DNA from: a virus
IMG/VR virus record: IMGVR_UViG_3300025009_000080
Location: 1 to 64,000 of that record
Direction: 5' to 3' (one strand)
Length of the DNA stretch: 64,000 bases
Positions 1 to 6,223 of this stretch are shown piece by piece. The translations under genes and the position numbers were made by a program. The number at the start of each line of letters is the position of its first letter. The first letter of the stretch is position 1. The notes under the pieces are model-generated. The model was not told where the DNA came from. It searched no databases and was given only the letters and a program-made list of their open reading frames with translations.

Positions 1-389
1 CGCCAAGTGTGCAGTCGTTGCCAAGTGTGCAGCCGTTGCCAAGTTTGCAGCCGTAGCCAAGTGTGCAGTAGTAGCCAAGTGTGCAGTCGTTGCCAAGTTT
101 GCAGCCGTCGCCAAGTGTGCAGCCGTCGCCAAGTGTGCAGTCGTTGCCAAGTGTGCAGTCGTTGCCAAGTTTGCAGCCGTAGCCAAGTGTGCAGCCGTTG
201 CCAAGTGTGCAGCCGTTGCCAAGTGTGCAGCCGTTGCCAAGTTTGCAGCCGTCGCCAAGTGTGCAGTCGTTGCCAAGTGTGCAGCCGTTGCCAAGTTTGC
301 AGCCGTAGCCAAGTGTGCAGCCGTAGCCAAGTGTGCAGCCGTTGCCAAGTGTGCAGTCGTTGCCAAGTTTGCAGGAGTTGCCAAGTTTT
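1..389 (-). repeat. 18-bp in-frame tandem repeat array (about 21 units)
   Basis: About 21 head-to-tail copies of an 18-bp unit, read on the minus strand as variants of AACGACTGCACACTTGGC, run from the left edge to about 389. Units differ at a few positions: AAC/TAC/GAC, GAC/GGC/TAC and ACA/AAA. All of these keep the reading frame of the minus-strand gene. The array continues beyond the window. Confidence 0.95.
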
Positions 390-487
390 ATCAACCGAGC
401 CTTAAATTCTTCCTTTAACTCAGCAATATCATTGTATTCATGCTTTTGATAATTGCCGTTTTTGTCCTGTAAATAGATTGTTTTCAT
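1..487 (-). CDS. Hexapeptide-repeat (left-handed beta-helix-like) protein, partial
   Basis: This is the N-terminal part of a gene that runs off the left edge. The ATG is at 487-485 and the frame is open to base 1. The first 34 or so residues (starting MKTIYLQDKNGNYQKHEYND) form a non-repeat head. After that the protein is an unbroken series of six-residue units L-G-[NDY]-[GDYS]-C-[TK]. This fits the hexapeptide rule [LIV]-[GAED]-x-x-[STAV]-x of left-handed beta-helix proteins, with Cys in the small inward position of every rung. Such proteins in phages and gut bacteria are thought to be adhesive or structural, but no enzymatic domain is seen here. The plus strand of the same repeat is also open in one frame (residues QVCSRC repeated). 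That is a by-product of an 18-bp unit without stops. The minus frame is chosen because of its normal head region, the operon direction and the match to a known fold. The function is not established. Confidence 0.8.
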   Translation of the reverse strand, partial: MKTIYLQDKNGNYQKHEYNDIAELKEEFKARLIKLGNSCKLGNDCTLGNGCTLGYGCTLGYGCKLGNGCTLGNDCTLGDGCKLGNGCTLGNGCTLGNGCTLGYGCKLGNDCTLGNDCTLGDGCTLGDGCKLGNDCTLGYYCTLGYGCKLGNGCTLGNDCTLG

Positions 488-696
488 GATTGTGTTTTTT
501 TTATTTTCTCACTACTTTTTAGTTGTTTTCTCATTGCTTTTATCACTACCCCTTTCGGGGGCCGTCTTTCCGTGCTGTCACAAGTTTCGGTATGTTGCCC
601 TCTGCAATATCGCAGCTTCTCTGGCCTAATGGCCTCTCTGTAGCGGGGACGGGTATCAGTTGTTTTTTTCTTAGCGCTGCAGTAACACTCTGACAA
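484..696 (-). CDS. Doubtful 70-aa ORF upstream of the hexapeptide gene
   Basis: An open frame whose TGA overlaps the next ATG as ATGA (484-487), the usual sign of translational coupling in this operon. The protein is basic and Lys/Arg rich (ends SSEKIKKTQS) with no recognised domain. Against it: it spans a GC-rich hairpin (GGCCCCC-GAAA-GGGG) and a stretch that looks like the border of a cassette, and it has no clear homology signal. It may be chance. Confidence 0.25.
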   Translation of the reverse strand: MSECYCSAKKKTTDTRPRYREAIRPEKLRYCRGQHTETCDSTERRPPKGVVIKAMRKQLKSSEKIKKTQS

Positions 697-740
697 TCAC
701 CTGCAGCCTATCCCAACCCGTTATTTCCCCTTGTGGGTTG

Positions 741-834
741 CGAAGGAGCCGGGAATCGAACCCGGATGAAGGGCTTTCTCAAGTTTCCTTCTTTTCCAAG
801 AGTATTTGTGCGTCTGCCATTCCGCCACTCCTCC
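741..834 (-). tRNA. Class II tRNA-like gene, anticodon not assignable
   Basis: Reading the minus strand from 834, acceptor GGAGGAG pairs with CUCCUUC at 748-742, with one G-U pair. U8-G9 follows. The D-arm is GCGGAAUGGCAGACGC, of leucine-tRNA type. A long variable hairpin (GAAGG...CCUUC) comes next, then a perfect T-arm CCGGG-UUCGAUU-CCCGG. The discriminator base is G, as in tRNA-Ser, and CCA is not encoded. The 17 bases left for the anticodon arm (CAAAU ACUCUUG GAAAA) do not make a 5-bp stem, so the anticodon cannot be read. A shifted loop UUGGAAA would give GGA (Ser) but also lacks a stem. It is either a degenerate tRNA or a tRNA-like element. The fold outside the anticodon arm is convincing. 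Confidence 0.7.
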
Positions 835-902
835 GTTTATTTTCAAAGATCGTTTGACTTGCGTCTATATAACTTGCGTCTACACAGATGTTATCGGCAA
901 CC
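835..902 (-). other. Cassette-border (attC-like) sequence with 11-bp direct repeat
   Basis: On the minus strand, GCCGATAAC (898-890) follows directly on the stop codon of the gene at 903-1298. It is the exact reverse complement of GTTATCGGC found just upstream of the same gene (1353-1345). This is the R''/R' relation expected of integron attC sites. Next come two copies of TAGACGCAAGT (882-872 and 867-857). The first copy, extended to TAGACGCAAGTT, also occurs in the border after the gene at 20863-21397. The rest of the hairpin expected of attC is not clear here. Confidence 0.4.
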
Positions 903-1298
903 TTAACGAGCCGCACGTTTCTTTAGCACGATAAATGCAGAATTATCTTTTAAACTATGTAATCCATCTTTTGTTTGATAATTGCAAAATTCTAACTGGT
1001 CAACTATTTTCTGTAAAGTATCATACTTTTCTTCTTCGATTTCTTCACGAGTTTTTGGTATTACAACTGGTACGGGTTCAGCAATAAAAAATAATTTACC
1101 TTTTGAACTACCTTCAACTGTCATGGGCTTAAATTTATACTTACTGCCTAATATGTCCCAATACTGGTTTATTTTTTCTTGCAAAGAACTTCCCATCGGA
1201 ACTCCGCCGCTTAAAAACATTACAGGGTCTCCGCCTCCTTTATTAATGGCGATAATATTATCCATTTCTTCTTGTGTCATTTCAAATTCTTGTCTCAT
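903..1298 (-). CDS. Conserved hypothetical protein, 131 aa, cassette-like context
   Basis: A hydrophilic protein beginning MRQEFEMTQEEMDNIIAINK, with a glycine-rich stretch (GGGDPVMFLSGG), a central YKFKPMTVEGSSKGKLFF segment and a basic C-terminus (KKRAAR). I do not recognise an assigned function; the style is that of proteins carried by Bacteroidota phages and cassettes. The start at 1298 is preferred over one 19 codons upstream. The A-rich leader AACAATTTAAAAACAAAAAA directly precedes it, and the longer N-terminus is unlike the rest. It is framed by inverted GTTATCGGC/GCCGATAAC motifs, so it may be a mobile cassette gene. Confidence 0.75.
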   Translation of the reverse strand: MRQEFEMTQEEMDNIIAINKGGGDPVMFLSGGVPMGSSLQEKINQYWDILGSKYKFKPMTVEGSSKGKLFFIAEPVPVVIPKTREEIEEEKYDTLQKIVDQLEFCNYQTKDGLHSLKDNSAFIVLKKRAAR

Positions 1299-1336
1299 TT
1301 TTTTTGTTTTTAAATTGTTAATAATTCGTTTGATAT

Positions 1337-1400
1337 AAAAGGCAGCCGATAACACGTAATATAAAAAATTGGCTATCAGTGTTCGTGGTAGTTTGAAAGG
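1337..1400 (-). other. Cassette-border-like sequence upstream of the 131-aa gene
   Basis: On the minus strand this holds TACGTGTTATCGGC (1358-1345), which resembles CACGTGTTACTGGC at 20812-20825 before the other cassette-like gene. TTGGCT (1400-1433 side) and AGCCAA (1375-1370) may pair across the spacer. It is the proposed 3' end of an attC-like site. The evidence is a motif match and gene spacing only. Confidence 0.3.
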
Positions 1401-1432
1401 TCAGTACAAGCCAACTTTTCATATTACCATCG

Positions 1433-1657
1433 TTATGGTGCAACAACTGAATCCGTTTTAATCTCATACAGATACCACGCTGAATCCTGATTCATTTGTA
1501 ACATGCCCAAGTTGTGTACATTGGTTAGGCTGTCATTAATCATGCACGGGCGGCAATTCTCAAATTCAAAAGTTTTCTGGGTTTGCTTTGCCGGGAGCCA
1601 TGAAGTGATTCCGATAGCAATAAAGACAATGCTGAAATAAGTGATTTTGTAGGTCAT
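1433..1657 (-). CDS. Small exported or membrane-anchored protein, 74 aa
   Basis: The N-terminus (MTYKITYFSIVFIAIGITSWLPA) is a hydrophobic segment of about 18 residues that could be a signal peptide or membrane anchor. A polar part follows with two Cys in ENCRPCMIND, a possible redox or metal pair. No family is recognised. It has its own well-formed Bacteroidota promoter 46 bases upstream of the ATG. It is the first gene after that promoter and may be co-transcribed with the genes to its left. Confidence 0.6.
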   Translation of the reverse strand: MTYKITYFSIVFIAIGITSWLPAKQTQKTFEFENCRPCMINDSLTNVHNLGMLQMNQDSAWYLYEIKTDSVVAP

Positions 1658-1702
1658 AATGTGTTTGTTTTAAGGTGCTAAATTGCTTAGCGTTTAACAA
1701 CA

Positions 1703-1733
1703 CAAAGATAGTGTACCACAACACAGATGTCAA
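1703..1733 (-). promoter_or_regulatory. Bacteroidota-type promoter
   Basis: On the minus strand TTG (1733-1731), exactly 20 bases, then TATCTTTG (1710-1703), a full match to TTG-N20-TAnnTTTG. It reads towards the 74-aa gene at 1657. Confidence 0.7.
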
Positions 1734-1768
1734 GCAAAATCTTCACTTGTTAATAACTTTGTACGACG

Positions 1769-1915
1769 CTAATCAATATAGGGTGCGTGCGGATTGCGGT
1801 ATTCGTGCATGAACTTACGGTTTTCATTGCGCTGATCCCAAAGGCACAGCAAAAAAAACCATATCCATATAGGCATAGTGAGCAATAATAATAATTGAAT
1901 AAGTTTGGTTCTCAT
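1769..1915 (-). CDS. Small membrane protein, 48 aa
   Basis: A short protein starting MRTKLIQLLLLLTMPIWIWF, with one strong transmembrane or signal segment in its first 26 residues and a polar His/Asn-rich tail ending PHAPYID. It starts two bases after the stop of the upstream gene, so translation is probably coupled. Function unknown. Confidence 0.55.
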   Translation of the reverse strand: MRTKLIQLLLLLTMPIWIWFFLLCLWDQRNENRKFMHEYRNPHAPYID

Positions 1916-1917
1916 GG

Positions 1918-2163
1918 TTACGATTCTCTTGGAAACAGAATTACTTCACCTAATCGGTGCTTACAGTCCTGTTTGATTAATGACAAAATCTCGCTTGGTT
2001 TTCCAAGTGCGATGTATTCCTTCCCTGATGACATCATTAGTTCAGTGGTATCAGGGATTTCACCCTCTGATATGGCCTCAATCCCGGCTAAAGTAAGAAA
2101 AAGGAACGGCTTAAATGCCTCATGCCCCCGAAACTTGCAAAGTATGTCAATTGTGTACACCAT
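1918..2163 (-). CDS. Hypothetical protein, 81 aa
   Basis: A soluble protein beginning MVYTIDILCKFRGHEAF with no domain I recognise. It begins immediately after the stop of the 117-aa gene (2165) and ends three bases before the 48-aa gene, so it fits the tightly packed leftward operon. An antisense frame in the same stretch is a shadow. Confidence 0.65.
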   Translation of the reverse strand: MVYTIDILCKFRGHEAFKPFLFLTLAGIEAISEGEIPDTTELMMSSGKEYIALGKPSEILSLIKQDCKHRLGEVILFPRES

Positions 2164-2164
2164 A

Positions 2165-2518
2165 TTATATAGGGGTTACGGGTTCGCTGATCTCTTTGGT
2201 TGATGCTTCTTTCTCGATAGCGGCATAATGAACCATGGTATTATGAAACGCTATATCGCACACATACTTTATTACTCCACGGTATTCGGAGTTCAGACTT
2301 GATGTTTTTGCCCAAATTTCGGCAATATTATCAAGAAAATAAGCACTACTGAGTTCCTCCATAGACATTCTGTCATACCAATCACGCCTGTAATGACGAC
2401 CCAGATCAGGATCCGGACGATTCCTGCGTTTACCTTTAAGGTCTTCTAATGCAATGTGTACTTGTTTCCTGAACACGGGATCAGCACAGATTTCTCCAAT
2501 TGTTTCAAATTTTGCCAT
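2165..2518 (-). CDS. Hypothetical protein, 117 aa
   Basis: A hydrophilic, probably helical protein (MAKFETIGEICADPVFRKQV...) with a basic patch KGKRRNRPDPDLGRHYRRDWYD around residues 29-50. No signal peptide or known motif. It sits in the leftward operon between small genes. The length and phage context suggest a real accessory protein of unknown role. Confidence 0.7.
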   Translation of the reverse strand: MAKFETIGEICADPVFRKQVHIALEDLKGKRRNRPDPDLGRHYRRDWYDRMSMEELSSAYFLDNIAEIWAKTSSLNSEYRGVIKYVCDIAFHNTMVHYAAIEKEASTKEISEPVTPI

Positions 2519-2524
2519 AACTTA

Positions 2525-2665
2525 CTATTTATTGATTGTAAAATTAACCCACACAAGTACACAAAAAGCTAATGCAGCCCCTAAATGGTAATCATACCAT
2601 AGGCAAAATGCCAAAATCCCGGCAACACCTAAGCGAAAAATTATTAACCACCTGGGCTTTTTCAT
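2525..2665 (-). CDS. Small membrane protein, 46 aa
   Basis: Starts MKKPRWLIIFRLGVAGILAF and has two closely spaced hydrophobic stretches, so probably a two-pass membrane peptide ending VNFTINK. Its ATG overlaps the TGA of the upstream gene (ATGA at 2665-2662), which supports translation despite its size. Function unknown. Confidence 0.55.
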   Translation of the reverse strand: MKKPRWLIIFRLGVAGILAFCLWYDYHLGAALAFCVLVWVNFTINK

Positions 2666-2991
2666 GGCATATTGATTTGTTTATAGTGATGCTCAAAATA
2701 CTGTTTTTTCTCAACACAGGCGTAGCCATTAGAATATGTTAACACATAATCTCCTTTTTCAATCCATTCAAACGGATACGGAACACCAAATAGTAGAGCA
2801 ATATCTTTATTCACATCATTTGGTTTCGGGAGTTTGAATAAGTAGAACACCTTATCGCCTCTCGATTCATACAGCGACTTTGCCAGTACCTTCTTTATAA
2901 ACCCTTCGTCTGCCAGGAGTACGCCATCAGGAGTATAGTCATCCGTAAACTGCTCGGCTTCCACAATTTCTTTTGAATAGATTTTTTTCAT
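2662..2991 (-). CDS. PGDYG-like phage protein, 109 aa
   Basis: The layout resembles the small phage proteins known by the PGDYG motif: an N-terminal strand with EIVEAEQFTDD, then a late WIEKGDYVLTYSNGY followed by a C-terminal FEHHYKQ. Here the core motif is EKGDYVL. The family's role is not known. Confidence in the family rests on motif order only. It lies four bases downstream of the first XRE gene in the operon. Confidence 0.55.
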   Translation of the reverse strand: MKKIYSKEIVEAEQFTDDYTPDGVLLADEGFIKKVLAKSLYESRGDKVFYLFKLPKPNDVNKDIALLFGVPYPFEWIEKGDYVLTYSNGYACVEKKQYFEHHYKQINMP

Positions 2992-2997
2992 ACCATA

Positions 2998-3321
2998 TTA
3001 TATAAGAGGTTTAAAAACTACCGAAACAACGCCTTCTTTATCCCGCAAAATCCCCACTCCATAAAGGTGTGCAAAACTCATATCCACACACTCATAAGCA
3101 TACCCAACCTTACCCTCACTTTCCGAAAGCCAAAACGCTACCACAGGGTTTACCCCAAGTACTTCAAGCAATCGTAACAGCACGTCAACTCGCAAGTGCC
3201 TGACTCCATGTTCAACCATACTCAGGTACGCTGCCGTACAGCCAAGTGTTTCTGAGAGTTCGTGCTGCCGAATCTTTTTACCCCTGCGGAGTCCTTTTAT
3301 TACCAAGCCCATGTCTTTCAT
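2998..3321 (-). CDS. XRE-family transcriptional regulator, 107 aa
   Basis: Residues 6-60 form a typical lambda-Cro/XRE helix-turn-helix (VIKGLRRGKKIRQHELSETL, then the recognition helix TAAYLSMVEHG). The C-terminal 45 residues contain YGVGILRDKEGVVSVVFK. That tail matches the tail of the other XRE gene at 4003-4323 (YGIEILRGKDGVCISI), so the two are paralogues sharing an unusual C-terminal beta-rich tail. It overlaps the methyltransferase by one base. Likely a phage repressor or Cro-like protein acting on sites in 4324-5449; the operator is not proven. Confidence 0.85.
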   Translation of the reverse strand: MKDMGLVIKGLRRGKKIRQHELSETLGCTAAYLSMVEHGVRHLRVDVLLRLLEVLGVNPVVAFWLSESEGKVGYAYECVDMSFAHLYGVGILRDKEGVVSVVFKPLI

Positions 3322-3998
3322 TATTCTGGAAAATTTATTTTTTGCTGACTGATATGGTTGTTATACCGCTTCACGGCTGCATCGTAATAATCCTTATCCA
3401 GTTCGCAGATGACCAGACTCAGATCCATTTTCTCGACCGTGTTGGCTTCATGTACCGCAATTGCAAGGCTCATACTGCCGCCGTGGGTGTCGAGAATGGA
3501 TTGTCCATGCTTAACGTAGTTTTTGAGAATCCAACGGTATAAGGCGACGGGTTTTTGTGTAGGATGCACCCTAACTTCCTTATCCTTCATATTTTCTTGT
3601 AACATCCCATTCCACATAAAACGGAATATATCTACCGATATACCAAATGACTTCATTGCAATTTCGCACTGCGAAAAACTGCTTTTGTCATTTTTCTTAT
3701 CCCAAACGATACGCCCAACATTTCGGGAATATTTTGCATAGTAATTAATTCCCCAAATTATTTGATCAGTACTTGCCCTATACAATTCGTCAAAATACCT
3801 TCTTCCCGGAATCATCCAGTGTTTTGAGTGAAATCTATTCCTTTTTATACCCGTAGTGCTAATTTTAGCACCCGGATAGATTTCTTTCCCATAATCAGAA
3901 AAATAAGGAGAATCGACTATGGCAATATCGAACTGCTTATCCTTACAGGTTGCCAGATATTCCATGCAGTCGATGTTTAATAATCTTATCTCACTCAT
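3321..3998 (-). CDS. DNA methyltransferase (N4-cytosine/N6-adenine type), 225 aa
   Basis: A SAM-dependent amino-methyltransferase of the permuted beta type. The catalytic DSPY motif (D29-Y32, a variant of DPPY) comes first, HPTQKPV lies near residue 142, and the cofactor-binding loop (ILDTHGGSMSLAIA, in place of the usual FxGxG) near 165-178. It has no separate long target-recognition region and no partner restriction enzyme is present. This suggests an orphan modification enzyme protecting phage DNA or modifying operators. It is sandwiched between two paralogous XRE regulators, with a one-base overlap on one side and four bases on the other. The exact target sequence cannot be told. Confidence 0.88.
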   Translation of the reverse strand: MSEIRLLNIDCMEYLATCKDKQFDIAIVDSPYFSDYGKEIYPGAKISTTGIKRNRFHSKHWMIPGRRYFDELYRASTDQIIWGINYYAKYSRNVGRIVWDKKNDKSSFSQCEIAMKSFGISVDIFRFMWNGMLQENMKDKEVRVHPTQKPVALYRWILKNYVKHGQSILDTHGGSMSLAIAVHEANTVEKMDLSLVICELDKDYYDAAVKRYNNHISQQKINFPE

Positions 3999-4002
3999 AA
4001 CC

Positions 4003-4323
4003 CTACCTCTTACTTATCGAAATACAAACACCATCCTTACCTCGTAAAATTTCAATGCCATAGTAATACCACATCCCGACATCTATCATGCGAACAAAAC
4101 CATTATCTCCACAAGATTGTGTCTCCGAAACCCAACTCCATACGCCCATGGTTATCCCACTCAAAGCACAGACTTGTTCAATCAACCCAATATCAGGACT
4201 CCTGTCTCCACTCTCGATCATACTTACATACTGACGACTCACCTTCAGTCTCTTCCCAAGCTCCGCCTGAGTCATTCCCATCTTCTTTCTGCATAATGCA
4301 ACTACTCCCCCGAAAAATTTCAT
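4003..4323 (-). CDS. XRE-family transcriptional regulator, 106 aa
   Basis: A helix-turn-helix in residues 5-60 (VVALCRKKMGMTQAELGKRL, VSRQYVSMIESG), followed by the same type of tail as the 2998-3321 protein (YYYGIEILRGKDGVCISISK). The start at 4323 (MKFFGG) is used. An earlier in-frame ATG at 4407 would lie upstream of, and read through, the promoter at 4347-4377. It is the first gene of the leftward operon and probably autoregulated. By position it is the best candidate for the main phage repressor. Confidence 0.85.
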   Translation of the reverse strand: MKFFGGVVALCRKKMGMTQAELGKRLKVSRQYVSMIESGDRSPDIGLIEQVCALSGITMGVWSWVSETQSCGDNGFVRMIDVGMWYYYGIEILRGKDGVCISISKR

Positions 4324-4346
4324 AGTTTGTTGGTTAAATGTCAGCG

Positions 4347-4377
4347 CAAAGTTAACATTACACACCCCTCTTGTCAA
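4347..4377 (-). promoter_or_regulatory. Promoter of the leftward regulator operon
   Basis: On the minus strand TTG (4377-4375), 20 bases, then TAACTTTG (4354-4347), a full match to the Bacteroidota consensus. The -7 box is 24 bases before the ATG at 4323, giving a leader of roughly 15-20 bases. Confidence 0.75.
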
Positions 4378-4593
4378 GAAATTACACCCAAACTTATCAA
4401 CAGCCACCCAAAATCACTCTCCAACCCACTTTCTGATACCAAAAATCCCGCAATTCAACCCTCACTATATAATATGGTGTACCCCAATCAAATCCCTTAT
4501 TTCGTCAACTGCTTATTATTCAACTATATAACCTTTTTAGTAAACAAACCAGCTTGTCTCCACACGGTGGCAATACTTGACCAACCTGTCTAC

Positions 4594-4603
4594 TGTTATA
4601 CAA
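4594..4603. promoter_or_regulatory. Half-site of the 26-bp palindrome
   Basis: GTTATACAAC occurs here, followed by ACT. It matches the right half of the palindromes at 5400-5425 and 21928-21953, including the flanking ACT in the latter. A possible weak operator. Confidence 0.35.
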
Positions 4604-4625
4604 CACTCACTTATTCAAGGATTCA

Positions 4626-4659
4626 TATTTGTAGGGGTTTTTATTCTATTTGTAGGGGT
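4626..4659. repeat. 13-bp direct repeat, 21-bp period
   Basis: TATTTGTAGGGGT occurs at 4626-4638 and 4647-4659. A spacing of two helical turns suits cooperative binding by a regulator. Confidence 0.6.
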
Positions 4660-4958
4660 ACTATGTACTAAAAGACCCCCCAGCCGTCCTTAAATGGGGA
4701 AACGGGAGCGCAAAACATGGGCAAATTTTCCTATTAGCGGACGTATTATTATCCATTATCCATTATATACATTCGCTTTGTGTTTTCAATTGCTTGATTT
4801 ATAGTTAGTTATATTCTACTTAACATAATACTAATTATAGGACGGAACAGAATAGTGCAAATTTACTGAATAATAGCCGGTTAAATTGAATCTAACTGTC
4901 TGATCTTGTTTTATTTACGTGTCAATATTCTCTCCCTCGCTTTTGTTAAGTACATTAA

Positions 4959-4977
4959 GTACACCGGTTTAGTGTAC
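4959..4977. promoter_or_regulatory. Inverted repeat, candidate operator
   Basis: GTACAC-CGGTTTA-GTGTAC is a perfect 6-bp inverted repeat with a 7-bp spacer, of a size bound by XRE dimers. A related GTAC-GGGG-GTAC lies at 5074-5085. Confidence 0.45.
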
Positions 4978-5399
4978 ATTCGGGAATGGTTTTGTTGTAC
5001 TGTGTTACTTATAAGGTGGTGTCTTGTGTTTTTTGGTGTTTACTATTTTTTTGTTTGCGGGGATTCAGCAAAAGTACGGGGGTACATTATTATTTACCTT
5101 GCTTGTTTGTTGCTTGATCTCTTTACTTCCTTTAATAGTGGTGTAACCTGACTTTGTATCTTCATGGTCAATGTATTCTTGTTCCTGGCTCACTGGTTTG
5201 TTATTGTGGTTGGTTTGTTGTTATTGTTTGCCAGATTTCAGCCATTTATTATTTAGATTCTGTCTAAATTGCATTTATTTTCAATTTATTTGCATTTTGC
5301 CAATTCTCATATAGTCCTTATTACTGTAAGAATAGCCTGTATTTGGTATCTATTAATGTTTTATATTGTGTTTTATTCGTGTCGGGAACGTGTAAAACT

Positions 5400-5425
5400 G
5401 TTGTAATATTGCAGCGTTATACAAC
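5400..5425 (+). promoter_or_regulatory. 26-bp palindrome at head of the rightward operon
   Basis: The element begins GTTGTAATATTG and ends CGTTATACAAC, an imperfect palindrome with GTTGTA/TACAAC arms. It differs from the copy at 21928-21953 at only two central positions. TAATATTG inside it (5404-5411) fits the -7 element TAnnTTTG loosely, but no TTG stands at the right distance upstream. It may work as an activated promoter or an operator over one. The next ATG is at 5450. Confidence 0.6.
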
Positions 5426-5449
5426 GTTAACAATTTAACACCTCAAATC

Positions 5450-5785
5450 ATGAGTACAATTAATAGAAATTATCTTACTGAATACCTTGAATGCTTAATT
5501 GATTCAGAGGGCATAAGCGTAAGACATATAAACGGATCAGTTAGCGAACCGGATGCAATGTTGACAGAATGCAATTCCGGAGGCTTATTAATTAAATTGA
5601 TTTCGGATGAAGCCGTTATTTGTTGGCGTGATTGGGCAGGTGATGAAATAATCATCCCTAAAATTTGTGAAATTACACACGAATACACACCGGACGACGA
5701 AGAGGAGGGAAGTTATTTAACTTTTTGTTTCAGCTTTGCCGGAAACCAATATCAGTTAAATAACTTTATGCGTATAAACCATTAA
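5450..5785 (+). CDS. Hypothetical protein, 111 aa, first gene of the rightward operon
   Basis: An acidic soluble protein (MSTINRNYLTEYLECLIDSE...) with a DDEEEG run near residue 81 and beta-rich ends. No domain is recognised. The leader AACAATTTAACACCTCAAATC is the A-rich, TTAACACC-containing leader shared by many genes in this operon. Being first after the palindromic operator, it would be among the earliest proteins made. Confidence 0.7.
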   Translation: MSTINRNYLTEYLECLIDSEGISVRHINGSVSEPDAMLTECNSGGLLIKLISDEAVICWRDWAGDEIIIPKICEITHEYTPDDEEEGSYLTFCFSFAGNQYQLNNFMRINH

Positions 5786-5790
5786 AACTA

Positions 5791-5871
5791 ATGGAAACAA
5801 CCCTATATATTTTAAGTGGTGTTATACTCCTTTTTGGTATGTTACCACGCAGACAGCAAAATAAATTCTAA
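5791..5871 (+). CDS. Very small membrane peptide, 26 aa
   Basis: The frame reads METTLYILSGVILLFGMLPR and a short polar end, a single hydrophobic segment with a basic tail. It sits five bases after the previous stop and twenty before the next ATG, filling the gap in the operon. Support is position and composition only. Confidence 0.4.
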   Translation: METTLYILSGVILLFGMLPRRQQNKF

Positions 5872-5890
5872 CCTTTTAATACTTACAACC

Positions 5891-6199
5891 ATGAACCAAA
5901 CACCAAAAGGATTAATAGCAAGCATTTACAGAGATGAATACAAATGCAGGCTGAACAAATTAGACAACTTCCAAAGTGTAGTTGTAATTGATCCGGAATT
6001 AGACCCTATTTTTGAGCCTAAAAGCGACATGCCAGCCGTGAGACTGGTCAGGCATACATTTTTCGGCAAACCCTACATTCACGCAGAACCAATGGAACCC
6101 GGCATGTATATGTTTGGGGGTTCGTTCATTTATAGCAGTGATAGCAGATTAAACGCCATCAATAAATACCCGATACCATTACACGATAGACAAGAATAA
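5891..6199 (+). CDS. Hypothetical protein, 102 aa
   Basis: Starts MNQTPKGLIASIYRDEYKCR; a mixed alpha/beta soluble protein with no recognised motif. The start at 5891 is taken because it follows the leader AACCTTTTAATACTTACAACC. A nearly identical leader precedes the next gene. A longer upstream extension would overlap the small membrane peptide. Confidence 0.7.
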   Translation: MNQTPKGLIASIYRDEYKCRLNKLDNFQSVVVIDPELDPIFEPKSDMPAVRLVRHTFFGKPYIHAEPMEPGMYMFGGSFIYSSDSRLNAINKYPIPLHDRQE

Positions 6200-6223
6200 T
6201 TTTAACCTTTTAATACTTTTACA

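Larger units (their letters stand above)
4378..5449. other. Divergent non-coding control region
   Basis: About 1.07 kb lies between the leftward regulator operon and the rightward early operon. No open frame here looks like a gene. The right half is strongly T-rich on the plus strand, and a hydrophobic 81-codon frame at 4906-5151 is a product of that bias. It holds a 13-bp direct repeat, GTAC-type inverted repeats and a 26-bp palindrome, described separately. It is likely the operator/promoter region. A replication origin is possible but not shown. Confidence 0.6.

Noticed and set aside
1-389. CRISPR array
   Set aside because: There are no unique spacers; units are 18 bp, contiguous and keep a reading frame.
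7-405. Plus-strand open frame of QVCSRC repeats across the 18-bp array
   Set aside because: The unit has no stops in several frames. The minus frame continues into a normal protein head, matches the hexapeptide rule and follows the operon direction.
2998-3998. Full restriction-modification system
   Set aside because: No endonuclease-like gene adjoins the methyltransferase; neighbours are both regulators.
4323-4407. 28-residue N-terminal extension of the second XRE gene
   Set aside because: It would span the promoter at 4347-4377, and the HTH is complete without it.
4906-5151. Hydrophobic 81-aa plus-strand frame in the control region
   Set aside because: Composition is a product of T-rich DNA, it has no usual leader, and the region carries operators.
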